Notes under the pieces: model-generated
The model's database searches: none
What the model saw: the letters and a program-made list of their open reading frames with translations, nothing else
Told to the model about the DNA's origin: nothing
Assembly (NCBI RefSeq): GCF_009901585.1
Contig: NZ_WXYO01000002.1
Location: 280,769 to 344,768 of the forward strand
DNA length: 64,000 nt
Reading direction: 5' to 3'
From: Poritiphilus flavus
GTDB taxonomy: Bacteria > Bacteroidota > Bacteroidia > Flavobacteriales > Flavobacteriaceae
Shown: positions 7,804 to 16,431 of the stretch, piece by piece
Position numbering within the stretch: position 1 is the first letter of the stretch
Layout: each line of letters opens with the position of its first letter
Position numbers and translations under genes: made by a program

Positions 7804-8847
7804 TTAGACTTTTTTCTGATAGCGTTCCAGAAGCTGATCTGCTGCTTTAAACGGGCTGATTTTATTTTCTGCCACCTCTATTAGCAGCCTGTCCAATTCC
7901 TTTTTGATCCCGGGATTCTCATAAAAATCTGTAAGCAGCCGGTCTTCTAATGTGTTCAATAGCCACTTTTTGTTCTGTTCCTGTCGTGTCTTTTCAAGAA
8001 AACCATCTTCCCGAACCAGGGTAAAGAAGGAATCGATCATTTCCCAAATCTCCTGTATGCCGGTGTTTTCCAGGGAAGAACAGGTGAGTACTTTTGGGAT
8101 CCAGCCGCTGGGTTTAGGAGGGAAAAGGTGCAGGGCACGGTTGAATTCCGTCTGTGCCCTTTTAGCTCTTTTGAGATTCTCTCCGTCCGCCTTGTTGATC
8201 GCTATTCCATCTGCCATTTCCATGATCCCTCTTTTGATCCCCTGTAGCTCATCCCCTGCGCCGGCCAGTTTTAGAAGTAAAAAAAAGTCCACCATACTGT
8301 GTACGGCTGTTTCACTTTGTCCTACCCCGACCGTCTCAACCAAAATACAATTGTAACCTGCTGCTTCGCAGAGGAATATACTTTCCCTTGTTTTTCTGGC
8401 CACCCCACCCAGGGAAGTGCCGGAAGGGGAGGGGCGAATAAAAGCGTTCGGGTCCCGGACCAGCTCTTCCATTCGGGTCTTATCTCCGAGGATACTACCC
8501 TTGCTAAGACTGCTTGTCGGGTCAATGGTTAGTACAGCTACTTTTTTTCCCAGGGAAGTGAGAAGCTTTCCAAAAGTTTCGATAAAGGTACTTTTTCCAA
8601 CACCGGGTACTCCGGTAATGCCTATGCGGATACTCTCCTTTCCGGAATTCAGACTGTTGTCCAGAATATAATTAGCTTTCTTTTGATGTTGCTTTTTGGT
8701 GCTCTCAACAAGTGTCAGGGCCCGGGCCAGGGCTGTTTTATCCCCCCGAATAATTCCCTGGAGGAGTTCCTCAGCAGTTGGTACTTGCTTTCGCTGCTTT
8801 TGTACCCTGGAGGCACTTTTAGAATCGATGTTCCTGGAGGTGCTCAA
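7804..8847 (-). CDS. meaB: MeaB, methylmalonyl-CoA mutase-associated GTPase
   Basis: G3E-family GTPase (also called ArgK) that protects and reloads adenosylcobalamin-dependent methylmalonyl-CoA mutase. At 347 residues it has the family's usual length. Visible motifs are the P-loop GITGVPGVGKST (about residue 77), the switch region ETVGVGQSE and the guanine-binding NKAD. An N-terminal helical arm and a C-terminal dimerisation region are present. It lies 2 bp after the DUF2911 gene, so it is in the galM-DUF2911-meaB transcript. The mutase itself is not in the window, but a PduO-type cobalamin adenosyltransferase is (44398-44973), so the pathway is supported. Confidence 0.95.
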   Translation of the reverse strand: MSTSRNIDSKSASRVQKQRKQVPTAEELLQGIIRGDKTALARALTLVESTKKQHQKKANYILDNSLNSGKESIRIGITGVPGVGKSTFIETFGKLLTSLGKKVAVLTIDPTSSLSKGSILGDKTRMEELVRDPNAFIRPSPSGTSLGGVARKTRESIFLCEAAGYNCILVETVGVGQSETAVHSMVDFFLLLKLAGAGDELQGIKRGIMEMADGIAINKADGENLKRAKRAQTEFNRALHLFPPKPSGWIPKVLTCSSLENTGIQEIWEMIDSFFTLVREDGFLEKTRQEQNKKWLLNTLEDRLLTDFYENPGIKKELDRLLIEVAENKISPFKAADQLLERYQKKV

Positions 8848-8849
8848 AT

Positions 8850-9410
8850 CTAAGGGTTAATAGGCACGCTTACTTTTGTGGTATCCCAAAAGAGACTTAG
8901 ATAGAGTTGGCTGTCTTCTTCAAAGGCAATAGTGAAGCTTTCTTCCGCTGTGGTCAGGGACGATACGGGCACCTCTACCTGCACCACATCAGACCCCGGC
9001 TCTCTGGTAGTTTCACGCCCTCCGCTACTTATGCTTACTCCCCAATCCGGTATGTCTTCATTGAATATGATCAGCCATTGTTCGCGATTCGGCTTTGTCC
9101 ACAAGGAATAAGTGCCGGCTGGTAAAGGTTTATCTATTATTTTAATTTCCGTAGTGGTTGTAAAGGTTGTGGGTTCGTTAGCGCCGGTTCTCCAAACCAC
9201 ATCATAGGGCACCAGTTCTCCGAAAATTACACGACCCTTCTTAAAAGGACTGCTGTATGTAACGCTGAGGTCCAGATTATTTTTGTTGTAAACCGCGGTT
9301 TTTTCAGGGCTGTGTTTTTTGGTTTGCTGTCTGAGGTAGGGCATGCCCACGAAGAAGAACAGCAACCCCAATACTACCAAAACCCCAACTATCCACTTCA
9401 AGATCTTCAT
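8850..9410 (-). CDS. DUF2911 domain protein, membrane-anchored
   Basis: The 186-residue protein has an N-terminal hydrophobic segment (residues 5-24) that acts as a signal anchor, followed by a beta-rich DUF2911 domain. Family-typical stretches are GELVPYDVVWRTGANEPT and the later LPAGTYSLWTKPN. DUF2911 is common in Bacteroidota and has no established biochemical role. It sits between galM (27 bp upstream) and meaB (2 bp downstream) on the same strand. Neither neighbour predicts its function. Confidence 0.85.
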   Translation of the reverse strand: MKILKWIVGVLVVLGLLFFFVGMPYLRQQTKKHSPEKTAVYNKNNLDLSVTYSSPFKKGRVIFGELVPYDVVWRTGANEPTTFTTTTEIKIIDKPLPAGTYSLWTKPNREQWLIIFNEDIPDWGVSISSGGRETTREPGSDVVQVEVPVSSLTTAEESFTIAFEEDSQLYLSLFWDTTKVSVPINP

Positions 9411-9437
9411 CCTTGTTCGTTTTTTAATGGTATGCTT

Positions 9438-10343
9438 CTAAATTACTAAATCAAATTCAAAAATGGCAGAGTTCCTATAGCTTTGTCCCGGTAGTAAAAC
9501 GCTATTCGGAAAATCCGGAAAGTTGGGAGCATCCGGAAAATTTTGGGTCTCAAAACAGATTCCCGCAAAGGAAAGCGGTGTGAAAACAACCACCCCTGGC
9601 TGATTGCTGCTTACCCTCATCCTGATACCAGACCGATCTGAATATAGTTCGGCCAGCGGAGACGTCTCCGGATTGCTTATAAAAGGCGTGTCCATACGTA
9701 CAGGGCCAATTAATTTGCCTTTGCGAAAATCCATATCTGTTTCATCTACGGCCAATACCCTTCCGGTGGGTAGGAGGTTCTCCCTGGTTTCCAGGAAATG
9801 GCTGCAATTGAGTTGCAACCGATGTTCATCTATTCTTTCCGCCTGGTGCAGCCTGAAATACGAATGGTTGGTCATGTTCAGGACTGTGGCCTTGTCCGCA
9901 GTGGCTTCATGGATAATGTGTATTGATGAACCCTCCAGTTTATAGGTAACCGAAGCCTTGATCTCCCCGGGATACCCGCCTTCCATATGAGGACTTTTCA
10001 GTTTAAGACGTACCGCATGATCTCCCTCTTGGCCTACATCTTCAAAAGACCAGTATTTTTTGCCAAAACAGGACGAGCCACTATGTAAGTGAACACCATC
10101 TTCATTTTCAAGGGGATAGAAGGTGTCATTGAGATTGAATCCTCCTGAGATCCTTCCCGCATATCTACCAATACAGGCCCCGAGATAATACGTATCTTCT
10201 AAATAGTGTTTCGGATCCTCAAATCCCACAACCACATTGGTATAGTTTCCCTGCCTGTCTTTTACCCATAGCTCCTGGATAATCGCCCCAAAGTCGAGCA
10301 CCTTAAGACTGAGGAATTCGTTTTTAATTGTAACTTGGTTCAA
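9438..10343 (-). CDS. galM: Aldose 1-epimerase (galactose mutarotase)
   Basis: Interconverts alpha and beta anomers of hexoses. At 301 residues with no signal peptide it is a cytoplasmic or untargeted form, slightly shorter than E. coli GalM. Visible landmarks are GACIGRYAGRI near residue 55 (substrate-binding Arg), NMTNHSYFRL (catalytic His) in the middle and a late VVFTPLSFAGICFETQNFPD block that carries the C-terminal acidic/Glu region. It heads a minus-strand operon with the DUF2911 and meaB genes and is divergent from the sigma-factor operon, with about 108 bp between the starts. Confidence 0.92.
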   Translation of the reverse strand: MNQVTIKNEFLSLKVLDFGAIIQELWVKDRQGNYTNVVVGFEDPKHYLEDTYYLGACIGRYAGRISGGFNLNDTFYPLENEDGVHLHSGSSCFGKKYWSFEDVGQEGDHAVRLKLKSPHMEGGYPGEIKASVTYKLEGSSIHIIHEATADKATVLNMTNHSYFRLHQAERIDEHRLQLNCSHFLETRENLLPTGRVLAVDETDMDFRKGKLIGPVRMDTPFISNPETSPLAELYSDRSGIRMRVSSNQPGVVVFTPLSFAGICFETQNFPDAPNFPDFPNSVLLPGQSYRNSAIFEFDLVI

Positions 10344-10384
10344 GCGGTTAGGTCTAAAGTTTTCTTAAAATTAAGCTTTTTTGC

Positions 10385-10407
10385 AACACCGATTTTTTTT
10401 AGCCGTC
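10385..10407 (+). promoter_or_regulatory. Putative ECF-sigma promoter before the sigma gene (autoregulation)
   Basis: AAC at 10385-10387 within TGCAACACC serves as a -35, and CGTC at 10404-10407 (CGTCCTTA) as a -10, with a 16-bp spacer. This is the classical ECF AAC...CGTC arrangement and lies 45 bp before the sigma factor ATG. The same spacing occurs at 27645-27667. Confidence 0.55.
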
Positions 10408-10451
10408 CTTATGGGTAACAACAACTGAAACCGGACTTGGAAGCTAACCTA

Positions 10452-10994
10452 ATGTTTCAAATTGATCTCGTTGAACGATGCAAAGCGAACGATCGCAAAG
10501 CGCAGCTTAAACTGTACAGGCAATATTGCGAAGGTATGTTTTGTGTTGCAATGCGTTTTTTGAAAGACCCGGACGATGCGGAAGACGTTCTGCAGGAGTC
10601 TTTTATAAAGGCATTTCAAAAAATAGATCAGTTTAAGGGCGAGGTTACTTTCGGAGCGTGGTTAAAGCGAATTGTGATCAACAAAAGCCTTGATTTTATT
10701 AAGGCTAAGAAGGTACGGCATGTGCAGCTTAATGAAAATCTATTGCATATTGCTGAGGACGAAGATTGGTCGGTATCTGATGAAATATCGGTGGCGGAGG
10801 TTAGCGAGGCGATGAGCGGGCTTCCGGAAAAGTACCGATATGTAGTGCAGCTCTACCTGGTGGAAGGTTACGACCACGGTGAGATTTCACAGATCCTGGA
10901 CCTGACAGAGACTACCTGCAGGACCAGGCTGCTTCGAGGCAAGGGCCAACTTAAAGAACTTTTAAAAGCGAAAAGATATGGCACAGGATCTTAG
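10452..10994 (+). CDS. RNA polymerase sigma factor, ECF subfamily (sigma-70)
   Basis: Alternative sigma factor of about 180 residues. Region 2 is visible as FLKDPDDAEDVLQESFIKAFQ (core binding and -10 recognition). Region 4 is a helix-turn-helix around HGEISQILDLTETTCRTRL (-35 recognition). The frame also opens at a TTG at 10437, but the ATG at 10452 gives the normal N-terminus and is chosen. Its last 17 bp overlap the next gene, a single-helix membrane protein that looks like its anti-sigma factor, and the third gene encodes an exported protein. The upstream AAC-N16-CGTC suggests that it activates its own operon. Confidence 0.92.
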   Translation: MFQIDLVERCKANDRKAQLKLYRQYCEGMFCVAMRFLKDPDDAEDVLQESFIKAFQKIDQFKGEVTFGAWLKRIVINKSLDFIKAKKVRHVQLNENLLHIAEDEDWSVSDEISVAEVSEAMSGLPEKYRYVVQLYLVEGYDHGEISQILDLTETTCRTRLLRGKGQLKELLKAKRYGTGS

Positions 10995-11565
10995 AGAACT
11001 GTTCAAAAAGGAAAAGGACAAAAAATTTCCAATGAAAAGTGGACATGAGGAACGTTTTCTGGAACGATTGGATTCCGCTTTACCACAAAAAAAGAAAGCT
11101 TCTTACTTCTTTTTAAAGGTAGCTGCCTCCTTCATTGTGCTCATCAGCCTGGGAGTATTTACCTACTATCAGACGATTTTCGACAAGGATATTCCGGAGA
11201 CCGTGGTAGACCGGAATGAGGTTCAAAAATCAACCGAAAAACCGGAATTGTCTCTTGGCGATCTGTCACCGGACCTGCGAAAAGTGGAGAATTACTATGT
11301 AGCCAACATCAATTTGGAGCTTTCGCAACTACAGATTTCCGAAGATAACAAAGCAGTTGTTGATGGTTTTATGGAAAGGCTGGCTGCTTTGAACGAGGAA
11401 TACCAGGTATTAAATAAGGAGTTGAATGACATTGGTCCGAACGATCAAACAATTACAGCCCTGGTCCGAAATCTTCAATTACGCCTTCAGTTGTTGCTCA
11501 AGTTAAAGGAAAAATTGAACGAATTAAAATCATCAAAAAATGAAGAGTTTACAACAAATATTTAG
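10978..11565 (+). CDS. Putative anti-sigma factor, single-pass membrane protein
   Basis: The 195-residue protein has a short basic cytoplasmic N-terminus, one membrane helix (about residues 43-62, YFFLKVAASFIVLISLGVF) and a periplasmic C-terminus predicted to be mostly coiled coil (QLSQLQ..LNEEYQVLNKELN). It lacks the HxxxCxxC zinc motif of classical ZAS anti-sigma factors. Its assignment rests on position: it overlaps the sigma gene by 17 bp and the downstream gene by 26 bp. The periplasmic coil could be the sensor part. An alternative is a sigma-regulated scaffold that is not an inhibitor. Confidence 0.7.
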   Translation: MAQDLRELFKKEKDKKFPMKSGHEERFLERLDSALPQKKKASYFFLKVAASFIVLISLGVFTYYQTIFDKDIPETVVDRNEVQKSTEKPELSLGDLSPDLRKVENYYVANINLELSQLQISEDNKAVVDGFMERLAALNEEYQVLNKELNDIGPNDQTITALVRNLQLRLQLLLKLKEKLNELKSSKNEEFTTNI

Positions 11566-12997
11566 AATCAGCACCGCCCTGCTCTTGTTGCTCTCGGTTG
11601 GAGTATACGGGCAGAAGCAAACCAAGACCTATAAAGAGTCCTTTAAAGTGGGGAAGGATGCCGTGATCGACATCAACACTAGTTATGCGGACATTGAATT
11701 CGAAACCTGGGACAAAGATGAGGTAGTAGTAGAGGCCACGGTAGAACTGGACGGGGCCACTGATGAAGAAGCGGCGGACTATTTTGAAGAAGCCGCTGTA
11801 GAGATCAAAGGCAATAGCCGGGAGATTGAGATCAGCACCAACAGCGGGCGTTCCTGGGCTTATAGAACAAATTTTGACAGGGTTGACCTGGACAATTTTG
11901 TCATTGAGATCCCGGAACTGCCAGAGCTCGAACCGCTTTTTTTGGATTTGGAGATCCCGGAACTGCCTGAGCTTATGGAAATGCCCCCCATACCGTTTAC
12001 CAATTTTGACTACAACGCCTATAAAGAGGAAGGTGAGGAGTATATGCAAAAATGGCAAAAAGAGTTTTCTGAGCAATTTGACGAGGATTACAGGGATCGA
12101 ATGGAGCAGTGGGCGGAACGTATTAAAGAAAGAGCAGAAGTCTTGCAACAGCGCCGGGAAGAAAGGGAAGAACGGCGTCAGGAATTGCTCGAACAGCGGA
12201 ATGAGTTACGTGAAAGAGCGCGAGAAGAGCGTGAGCGCGTAAGAGAAGAGCGCGACCGAGTTCGTGAAGAGCGTGACAGAATTCGAGATGAAGAACGTCG
12301 CCTAAGAAAAAATATCATTATTTCTCAGGATTATGACGATGACGGACCCAATGTGTTCTATCGGTGGTCTGACGGCGCCGAAAGAAAATACAAGGTAAAG
12401 AAGAAGATCAAAATAAGGATGCCTAAGTCGGCCCGACTAAAAATGAATGTGCGACATGGGGAGGTGAAGTTAGCCGAAAATACCAGGAATATCGATGCGA
12501 CCTTGTCTTATACAAGGTTGCTCGCTTCCTCTATCGGAGGTGATAAAACCAGTATCATTGCTTCCCATTCGCCCGTCTCCGTGCGGCGGTGGGATTATGG
12601 AAAACTTAAAACGGATTTTTCAGATGACGTCAAACTGGATCAGGTCAGGGACCTGGTACTGTATTCAAATTCCTCGGATGTCCGGATTGAGGAACTACTG
12701 AGTTCTGCACAGATCAGGAATAATCTTGGTGTACTTCAGATCAATTCCATAGCGGATAGTTTTAAGGATATGGATATCTCCATTCAATACGGGGAGTTAT
12801 TTTGCGAATTGCCTTCCGGAGCTTATAGGATCTATGTAGATGGCACCTCTTCAAAACTGTCAAGCCCGGCATACCTGGTGTTGGATCGTACCAAAAAACT
12901 GAATAACACTGTGCACCGAGGCTATCACCTAAATAAAAATACTCCCAGGTCAATCAATATTCGTTCGGAGTATAGTGATGTGGTTCTGGAGGATTAG
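11540..12997 (+). CDS. Exported DUF4097-like adhesin-type protein with Arg/Glu coiled coil
   Basis: The 485-residue protein has a signal peptide (residues 1-24, ending VYGQ). A DUF4097-like beta region (about 30-115) contains SYADIEFETWDKDEVVVEA. A Pro-rich repeat segment follows, with IPELPELEPLFLDLE and then IPELPELMEMPP. Next comes an extremely charged coiled coil (about 195-255) with near-perfect 7-residue repeats such as REERDRV. A second beta-helical half ends the protein. It overlaps the membrane protein gene by 26 bp, so it belongs to the sigma operon. A role in envelope-stress sensing or structure is plausible but unproven. It ends exactly where the convergent CBM9-like gene ends. 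Confidence 0.75.
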   Translation: MKSLQQIFRISTALLLLLSVGVYGQKQTKTYKESFKVGKDAVIDINTSYADIEFETWDKDEVVVEATVELDGATDEEAADYFEEAAVEIKGNSREIEISTNSGRSWAYRTNFDRVDLDNFVIEIPELPELEPLFLDLEIPELPELMEMPPIPFTNFDYNAYKEEGEEYMQKWQKEFSEQFDEDYRDRMEQWAERIKERAEVLQQRREEREERRQELLEQRNELRERAREERERVREERDRVREERDRIRDEERRLRKNIIISQDYDDDGPNVFYRWSDGAERKYKVKKKIKIRMPKSARLKMNVRHGEVKLAENTRNIDATLSYTRLLASSIGGDKTSIIASHSPVSVRRWDYGKLKTDFSDDVKLDQVRDLVLYSNSSDVRIEELLSSAQIRNNLGVLQINSIADSFKDMDISIQYGELFCELPSGAYRIYVDGTSSKLSSPAYLVLDRTKKLNNTVHRGYHLNKNTPRSINIRSEYSDVVLED

Positions 12998-13732
12998 TTA
13001 TTCTTTCAAAATCAGTGTCCCAAATATGTCTGCGTTTATCCACCCCTGATTTTTGTCTTCTCCCGGCACAAAAACAGACCCAATGAAATTCTCTCTTTCC
13101 TTACTTCCGTCATTGTCGCAATAGGCCAGGGCGAAACCTATCTTTTTTCCCTCAATTAGCCTTTTCGGGGTTTGCTTGCTACCTTCTATATAGGAGTCGT
13201 CATGCAATTTCAAGGCGATTTCCCAGATGCTGACATCGTCTTCGGTGTGCCTTGCGGATTGGATATGATCGTTGTACAGATGTGGATCGCGGTCAGGAGC
13301 AAGATCCACCACATTACCGTCCAGCGCGATGTGATAGGCAAAGGCGTTATGGCTGTACTGATGTAATCCTCCCGAATTGTCTTCATCCACAAATACTTCT
13401 ACGCAATCGTCGTCCCACCAGAGTTTGAGAGGATCTTTATGCCTGTCGTAAAGGATATCATCAGTTACCTCCATTAGGATGTACAAGGCTTCCGGTCCCC
13501 AGCAAAGCTTATACCTGCCGTTGAAATCCTCAAAAGTATAGGCTTCTCCAAGCCAGTTTTGGTCCAAAGGATGCCAGATGGCCCGCTCCCAACAGTTTTC
13601 AGTTACCTTACCATCAAGGGTAGGGGCAATCGCCGTTTTCTGGACCTCGATAATATGATGATCCTCTTTTTTCTTTAGTTCATTACAGGATAAACAGGCC
13701 ATTATAAGGCCGCATAGCAACGCATTTCTCAT
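12998..13732 (-). CDS. CBM9-like carbohydrate-binding lipoprotein
   Basis: The 244-residue protein has a lipoprotein signal (LIMACLSC, Cys at about residue 16). A single family-9 carbohydrate-binding-like domain follows. It opens with IAPTLDGKVTENCWERA and contains RYKLCWGPEALYILMEVTDD and DDCVEVFVDEDNSGG, the acidic loop typical of this fold. It would sit in the outer membrane or periplasm and bind sugars. It lies next to, but is separated by about 150 bp from, the sugar-oxidation operon on the same strand, which fits a shared role in glycan use. Confidence 0.8.
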   Translation of the reverse strand: MRNALLCGLIMACLSCNELKKKEDHHIIEVQKTAIAPTLDGKVTENCWERAIWHPLDQNWLGEAYTFEDFNGRYKLCWGPEALYILMEVTDDILYDRHKDPLKLWWDDDCVEVFVDEDNSGGLHQYSHNAFAYHIALDGNVVDLAPDRDPHLYNDHIQSARHTEDDVSIWEIALKLHDDSYIEGSKQTPKRLIEGKKIGFALAYCDNDGSKERENFIGSVFVPGEDKNQGWINADIFGTLILKE

Positions 13733-13881
13733 CTGTTCCGGTTTTGGATCCTATGGCCAGATGTCATGCACCATGATATGTATAGGTGGATCAGGTTTTC
13801 AGTTCATGGGGCATTTCACGGTTCATAGTTTGGGGTTATTCAAAAGATTAACAGTTTCGGTTCATTTTTGGATTTAGGGGT

Positions 13882-15072
13882 TTAGATATTCAGGTCCTGT
13901 TTCCAGGAAACTATGGTTTCATTATACATGGCTTCCAGTCCCATCTGAACGCAGACGGCCGCTTTGGCGCCGGTAACAATGTCCGATGTAGGTGGGACAT
14001 TGTTCACAATACTGTCCCGGAAATCCATCAATGCCTGTGCACTGGGATCCGCATGTTCTACTTCTATGGGGATGCCTTTTCCTTGTTCCCATTTTACGGT
14101 AGCTCCCGCAACGCCATCAACATTTCCAAGCTCTTTCTTGTAGCTGCCTTCCGGATAGAACCAGGCCTTGGAAAAGCCCAATACCAGTGAGCCTTTATCG
14201 CCCATCACCCGAACACGATAGCCGTCCATGGCATTACTGGTAAGGCTGGTGAATTTAGCCCTTACGCCATTGGGATAGGTATAGATCAGGTGGACATTGT
14301 CAAAAGTTTCCCTACCGTCTTTCCAATAATCTATCCCGCCGGATCCCATCACTTTTTTAGGGGTCGCATCCATTACCCAGTTTGAGAAGTCCAATTGATG
14401 TGAGCAGAGTTCCGCTACTAACCCACCGGAATACTCCCGATACATTCTCCAGTTGATGGCCCGCTCAAGTTCCGGGCTGGGTACAGGTCTTCTCCAGTTT
14501 CCGTTTCTATTCCAGGTACAATCTATGGCAGTTATTTTTCCGATCTTACCTGAGGAGATCAGATCTATTGCATGTGTATAGAGGCGTGAACTGTGATATT
14601 GGTGACCGGTTTGGACTATTTTTTTGGATCCTTTGGCCTTTGTGACCAGGTTTTGGATCCCGTCATAACCCTTGGCAAGGGTTTTTTCACAATAGAGGTG
14701 CTTGCCGGCATCCAATACGTCTATCGCGATCTCCGAATGGGTGCTAAAAGGAGTTGCTACAAGGACCGCGTCTATGCTTTTGTCCTCGAGTAATTTTCGG
14801 TAGTCTTTATAAGCTTTGGCCTTACCCTCAGTTTTGGCGATGGCCGCTTCCAGGCGGAAAGGTATGATATCACAGCAGGCCACTACTTCCAGCCCGTTTA
14901 TTTTGTTAATATGAGGGATAAGCCCACTGCCTCTATCGCCGGTACCAATTATCCCGATCCGGATGGAATCGTTAGGGGATAAGCCTGGCATCATCCTGGC
15001 CATAACGGAAGTGCTCCCTCCCAGAGCAGCGGAGGCCAGAGTGCTCTTGATCATGAAATTCCTCCTGTCCAT
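13882..15072 (-). CDS. Exported Gfo/Idh/MocA family oxidoreductase (396 aa)
   Basis: NAD(P)-dependent sugar oxidoreductase fold. The N-terminus MDRRNFMIKSTLASAALGG is a Tat-type signal (RRNF). A Rossmann motif follows (GIIGTGDRGSG, about residue 38), then the catalytic-loop motif EKTLAKG, which departs from the usual EKP. The C-terminal domain is the family alpha/beta sheet (from about 160). It is the last gene of a three-gene operon (DUF1080 hydrolase, 442-aa MocA, this one) with 12 bp to its upstream partner. In such clusters these enzymes are believed to oxidise or reduce sugar position 3; the substrate here is unknown. Confidence 0.88.
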   Translation of the reverse strand: MDRRNFMIKSTLASAALGGSTSVMARMMPGLSPNDSIRIGIIGTGDRGSGLIPHINKINGLEVVACCDIIPFRLEAAIAKTEGKAKAYKDYRKLLEDKSIDAVLVATPFSTHSEIAIDVLDAGKHLYCEKTLAKGYDGIQNLVTKAKGSKKIVQTGHQYHSSRLYTHAIDLISSGKIGKITAIDCTWNRNGNWRRPVPSPELERAINWRMYREYSGGLVAELCSHQLDFSNWVMDATPKKVMGSGGIDYWKDGRETFDNVHLIYTYPNGVRAKFTSLTSNAMDGYRVRVMGDKGSLVLGFSKAWFYPEGSYKKELGNVDGVAGATVKWEQGKGIPIEVEHADPSAQALMDFRDSIVNNVPPTSDIVTGAKAAVCVQMGLEAMYNETIVSWKQDLNI

Positions 15073-15084
15073 AGTTAAATTTAC

Positions 15085-16413
15085 TTATAATTTTGGTTCC
15101 CAACCAGGCTGATACTCCCTTTTCCAGTTTTTCATGAACATTTTGTTGTTGAGTACTTTCCCCGTGCCGGGGTCTACAATCAGGGTTTCTCCGGCATCCT
15201 GGGCCATATTTCCAAGATGACACAACATGGTGGAAATGGCGGCGTCCGCAATTGGGGCATTCTGTGGAACATCTTGTCGGATCGCTTCAAAGAAATTATT
15301 AATATGATTTACATCCAGGCCACCTTCGCCCCGGGTATTGGTAGTCTGACTTTGCGCCTCTTCTTTTACCTCTTTGATCAACTCACCATTCAGCCCAAAC
15401 AACTTGTAATCGTTCCTGCTTAGCATTATGGCTCCCTTGCTGCCGTATATTGTGGCTCCACGGCCCGGACGCTTTGGTTTCATCAATCCGCGACTGTGTC
15501 CGGTCCAAGTGAGGAACTTCCCTCCGCTAAATTCATAGGTGAGTTGCTGGTTATCCACAAACTCCCAGTCATCATCATAGGTATATAGACCACCGAAGGA
15601 AGTTACCCTTTCAGGCAGGTCTACTCCCAGAGCCCATCTGCAGATGTCTATTTCGTGTGTGCCGTTATTGTGTACCTCGCCGGTACCCCATGCCCTAAAC
15701 CAATGCCAGTTATAAGGATGAACATTATCCCGATATGCCTCACGCGGTGCAGGTCCCTGCCACAGTTCCCAGTCTAAACTGGGTGGAACATCAATTTTCT
15801 TGCCTTTCCCTATAGACTGCCTGTTTGCAGAATAATAGGCCTCTCCTTTAAAGACCTCGCCAATAATACCCTCTCTTATTTCCTTTATGGCCAGTATGGA
15901 AGTAGCCGCTGAACGTTGCTGGTTACCCATTTGCACTTTTTTCCCATATTTCTTCTGAGCTGCTACCAGTAGTTCGTTCTCATGAGGGTTGTGGCTACAG
16001 GGTTTTTCAACATAGACGTGTTTTCCAGCCTGAAGTGCCATTATGGCCATTGGGGCGTGCCAATGCTCGGGAGTCGCTATAAAGACCGCATCAACATCTT
16101 TGTCTTCCAGGATCTTTCTAAAGTCTTTCTCCACTTTAGGTACATATCCGATCTGTTCCTGGCACCAGCTGTTATGCTCGGCAATGATGTTGTCATCCAC
16201 ATCACAATTGTAGAGGATTTTGGCATTTGGATCACTGTGAATGGCTTTCACATGTGCCTTGGCCCGACTTCGCACTCCAATGACTGCAGTGTTAATATGA
16301 TCATTTGCCCCTAAAACAGAAGCATAATTAATTTGGGGTAGCATAAAACTTCCCAGCGTCAGCCCGGCACTGCCAGCAGCGGTTTTCTTTATAAATGTCC
16401 TTCGAGTACTCAT
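15085..16413 (-). CDS. Exported Gfo/Idh/MocA family oxidoreductase (442 aa)
   Basis: Second oxidoreductase of the operon. It has a Tat-type leader (MSTRRTFIKKTAAGSAG), a Rossmann domain with AVIGVRSRAKAH around residue 45, the conserved EKPCSHNPHE loop and a C-terminal domain with GAIMLSRNDYKLFGLNGE near the end. It is longer than the neighbour and only loosely similar, so the pair probably acts on different steps or sugars rather than being a recent duplication. It starts 18 bp after the DUF1080 gene and is 12 bp from the next gene, so co-transcription is expected. An exported dinucleotide enzyme needs a pre-bound cofactor, which Tat export of folded protein allows. Confidence 0.88.
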   Translation of the reverse strand: MSTRRTFIKKTAAGSAGLTLGSFMLPQINYASVLGANDHINTAVIGVRSRAKAHVKAIHSDPNAKILYNCDVDDNIIAEHNSWCQEQIGYVPKVEKDFRKILEDKDVDAVFIATPEHWHAPMAIMALQAGKHVYVEKPCSHNPHENELLVAAQKKYGKKVQMGNQQRSAATSILAIKEIREGIIGEVFKGEAYYSANRQSIGKGKKIDVPPSLDWELWQGPAPREAYRDNVHPYNWHWFRAWGTGEVHNNGTHEIDICRWALGVDLPERVTSFGGLYTYDDDWEFVDNQQLTYEFSGGKFLTWTGHSRGLMKPKRPGRGATIYGSKGAIMLSRNDYKLFGLNGELIKEVKEEAQSQTTNTRGEGGLDVNHINNFFEAIRQDVPQNAPIADAAISTMLCHLGNMAQDAGETLIVDPGTGKVLNNKMFMKNWKREYQPGWEPKL

Positions 16414-16431
16414 TTATTGGTCTTTTGGTAT

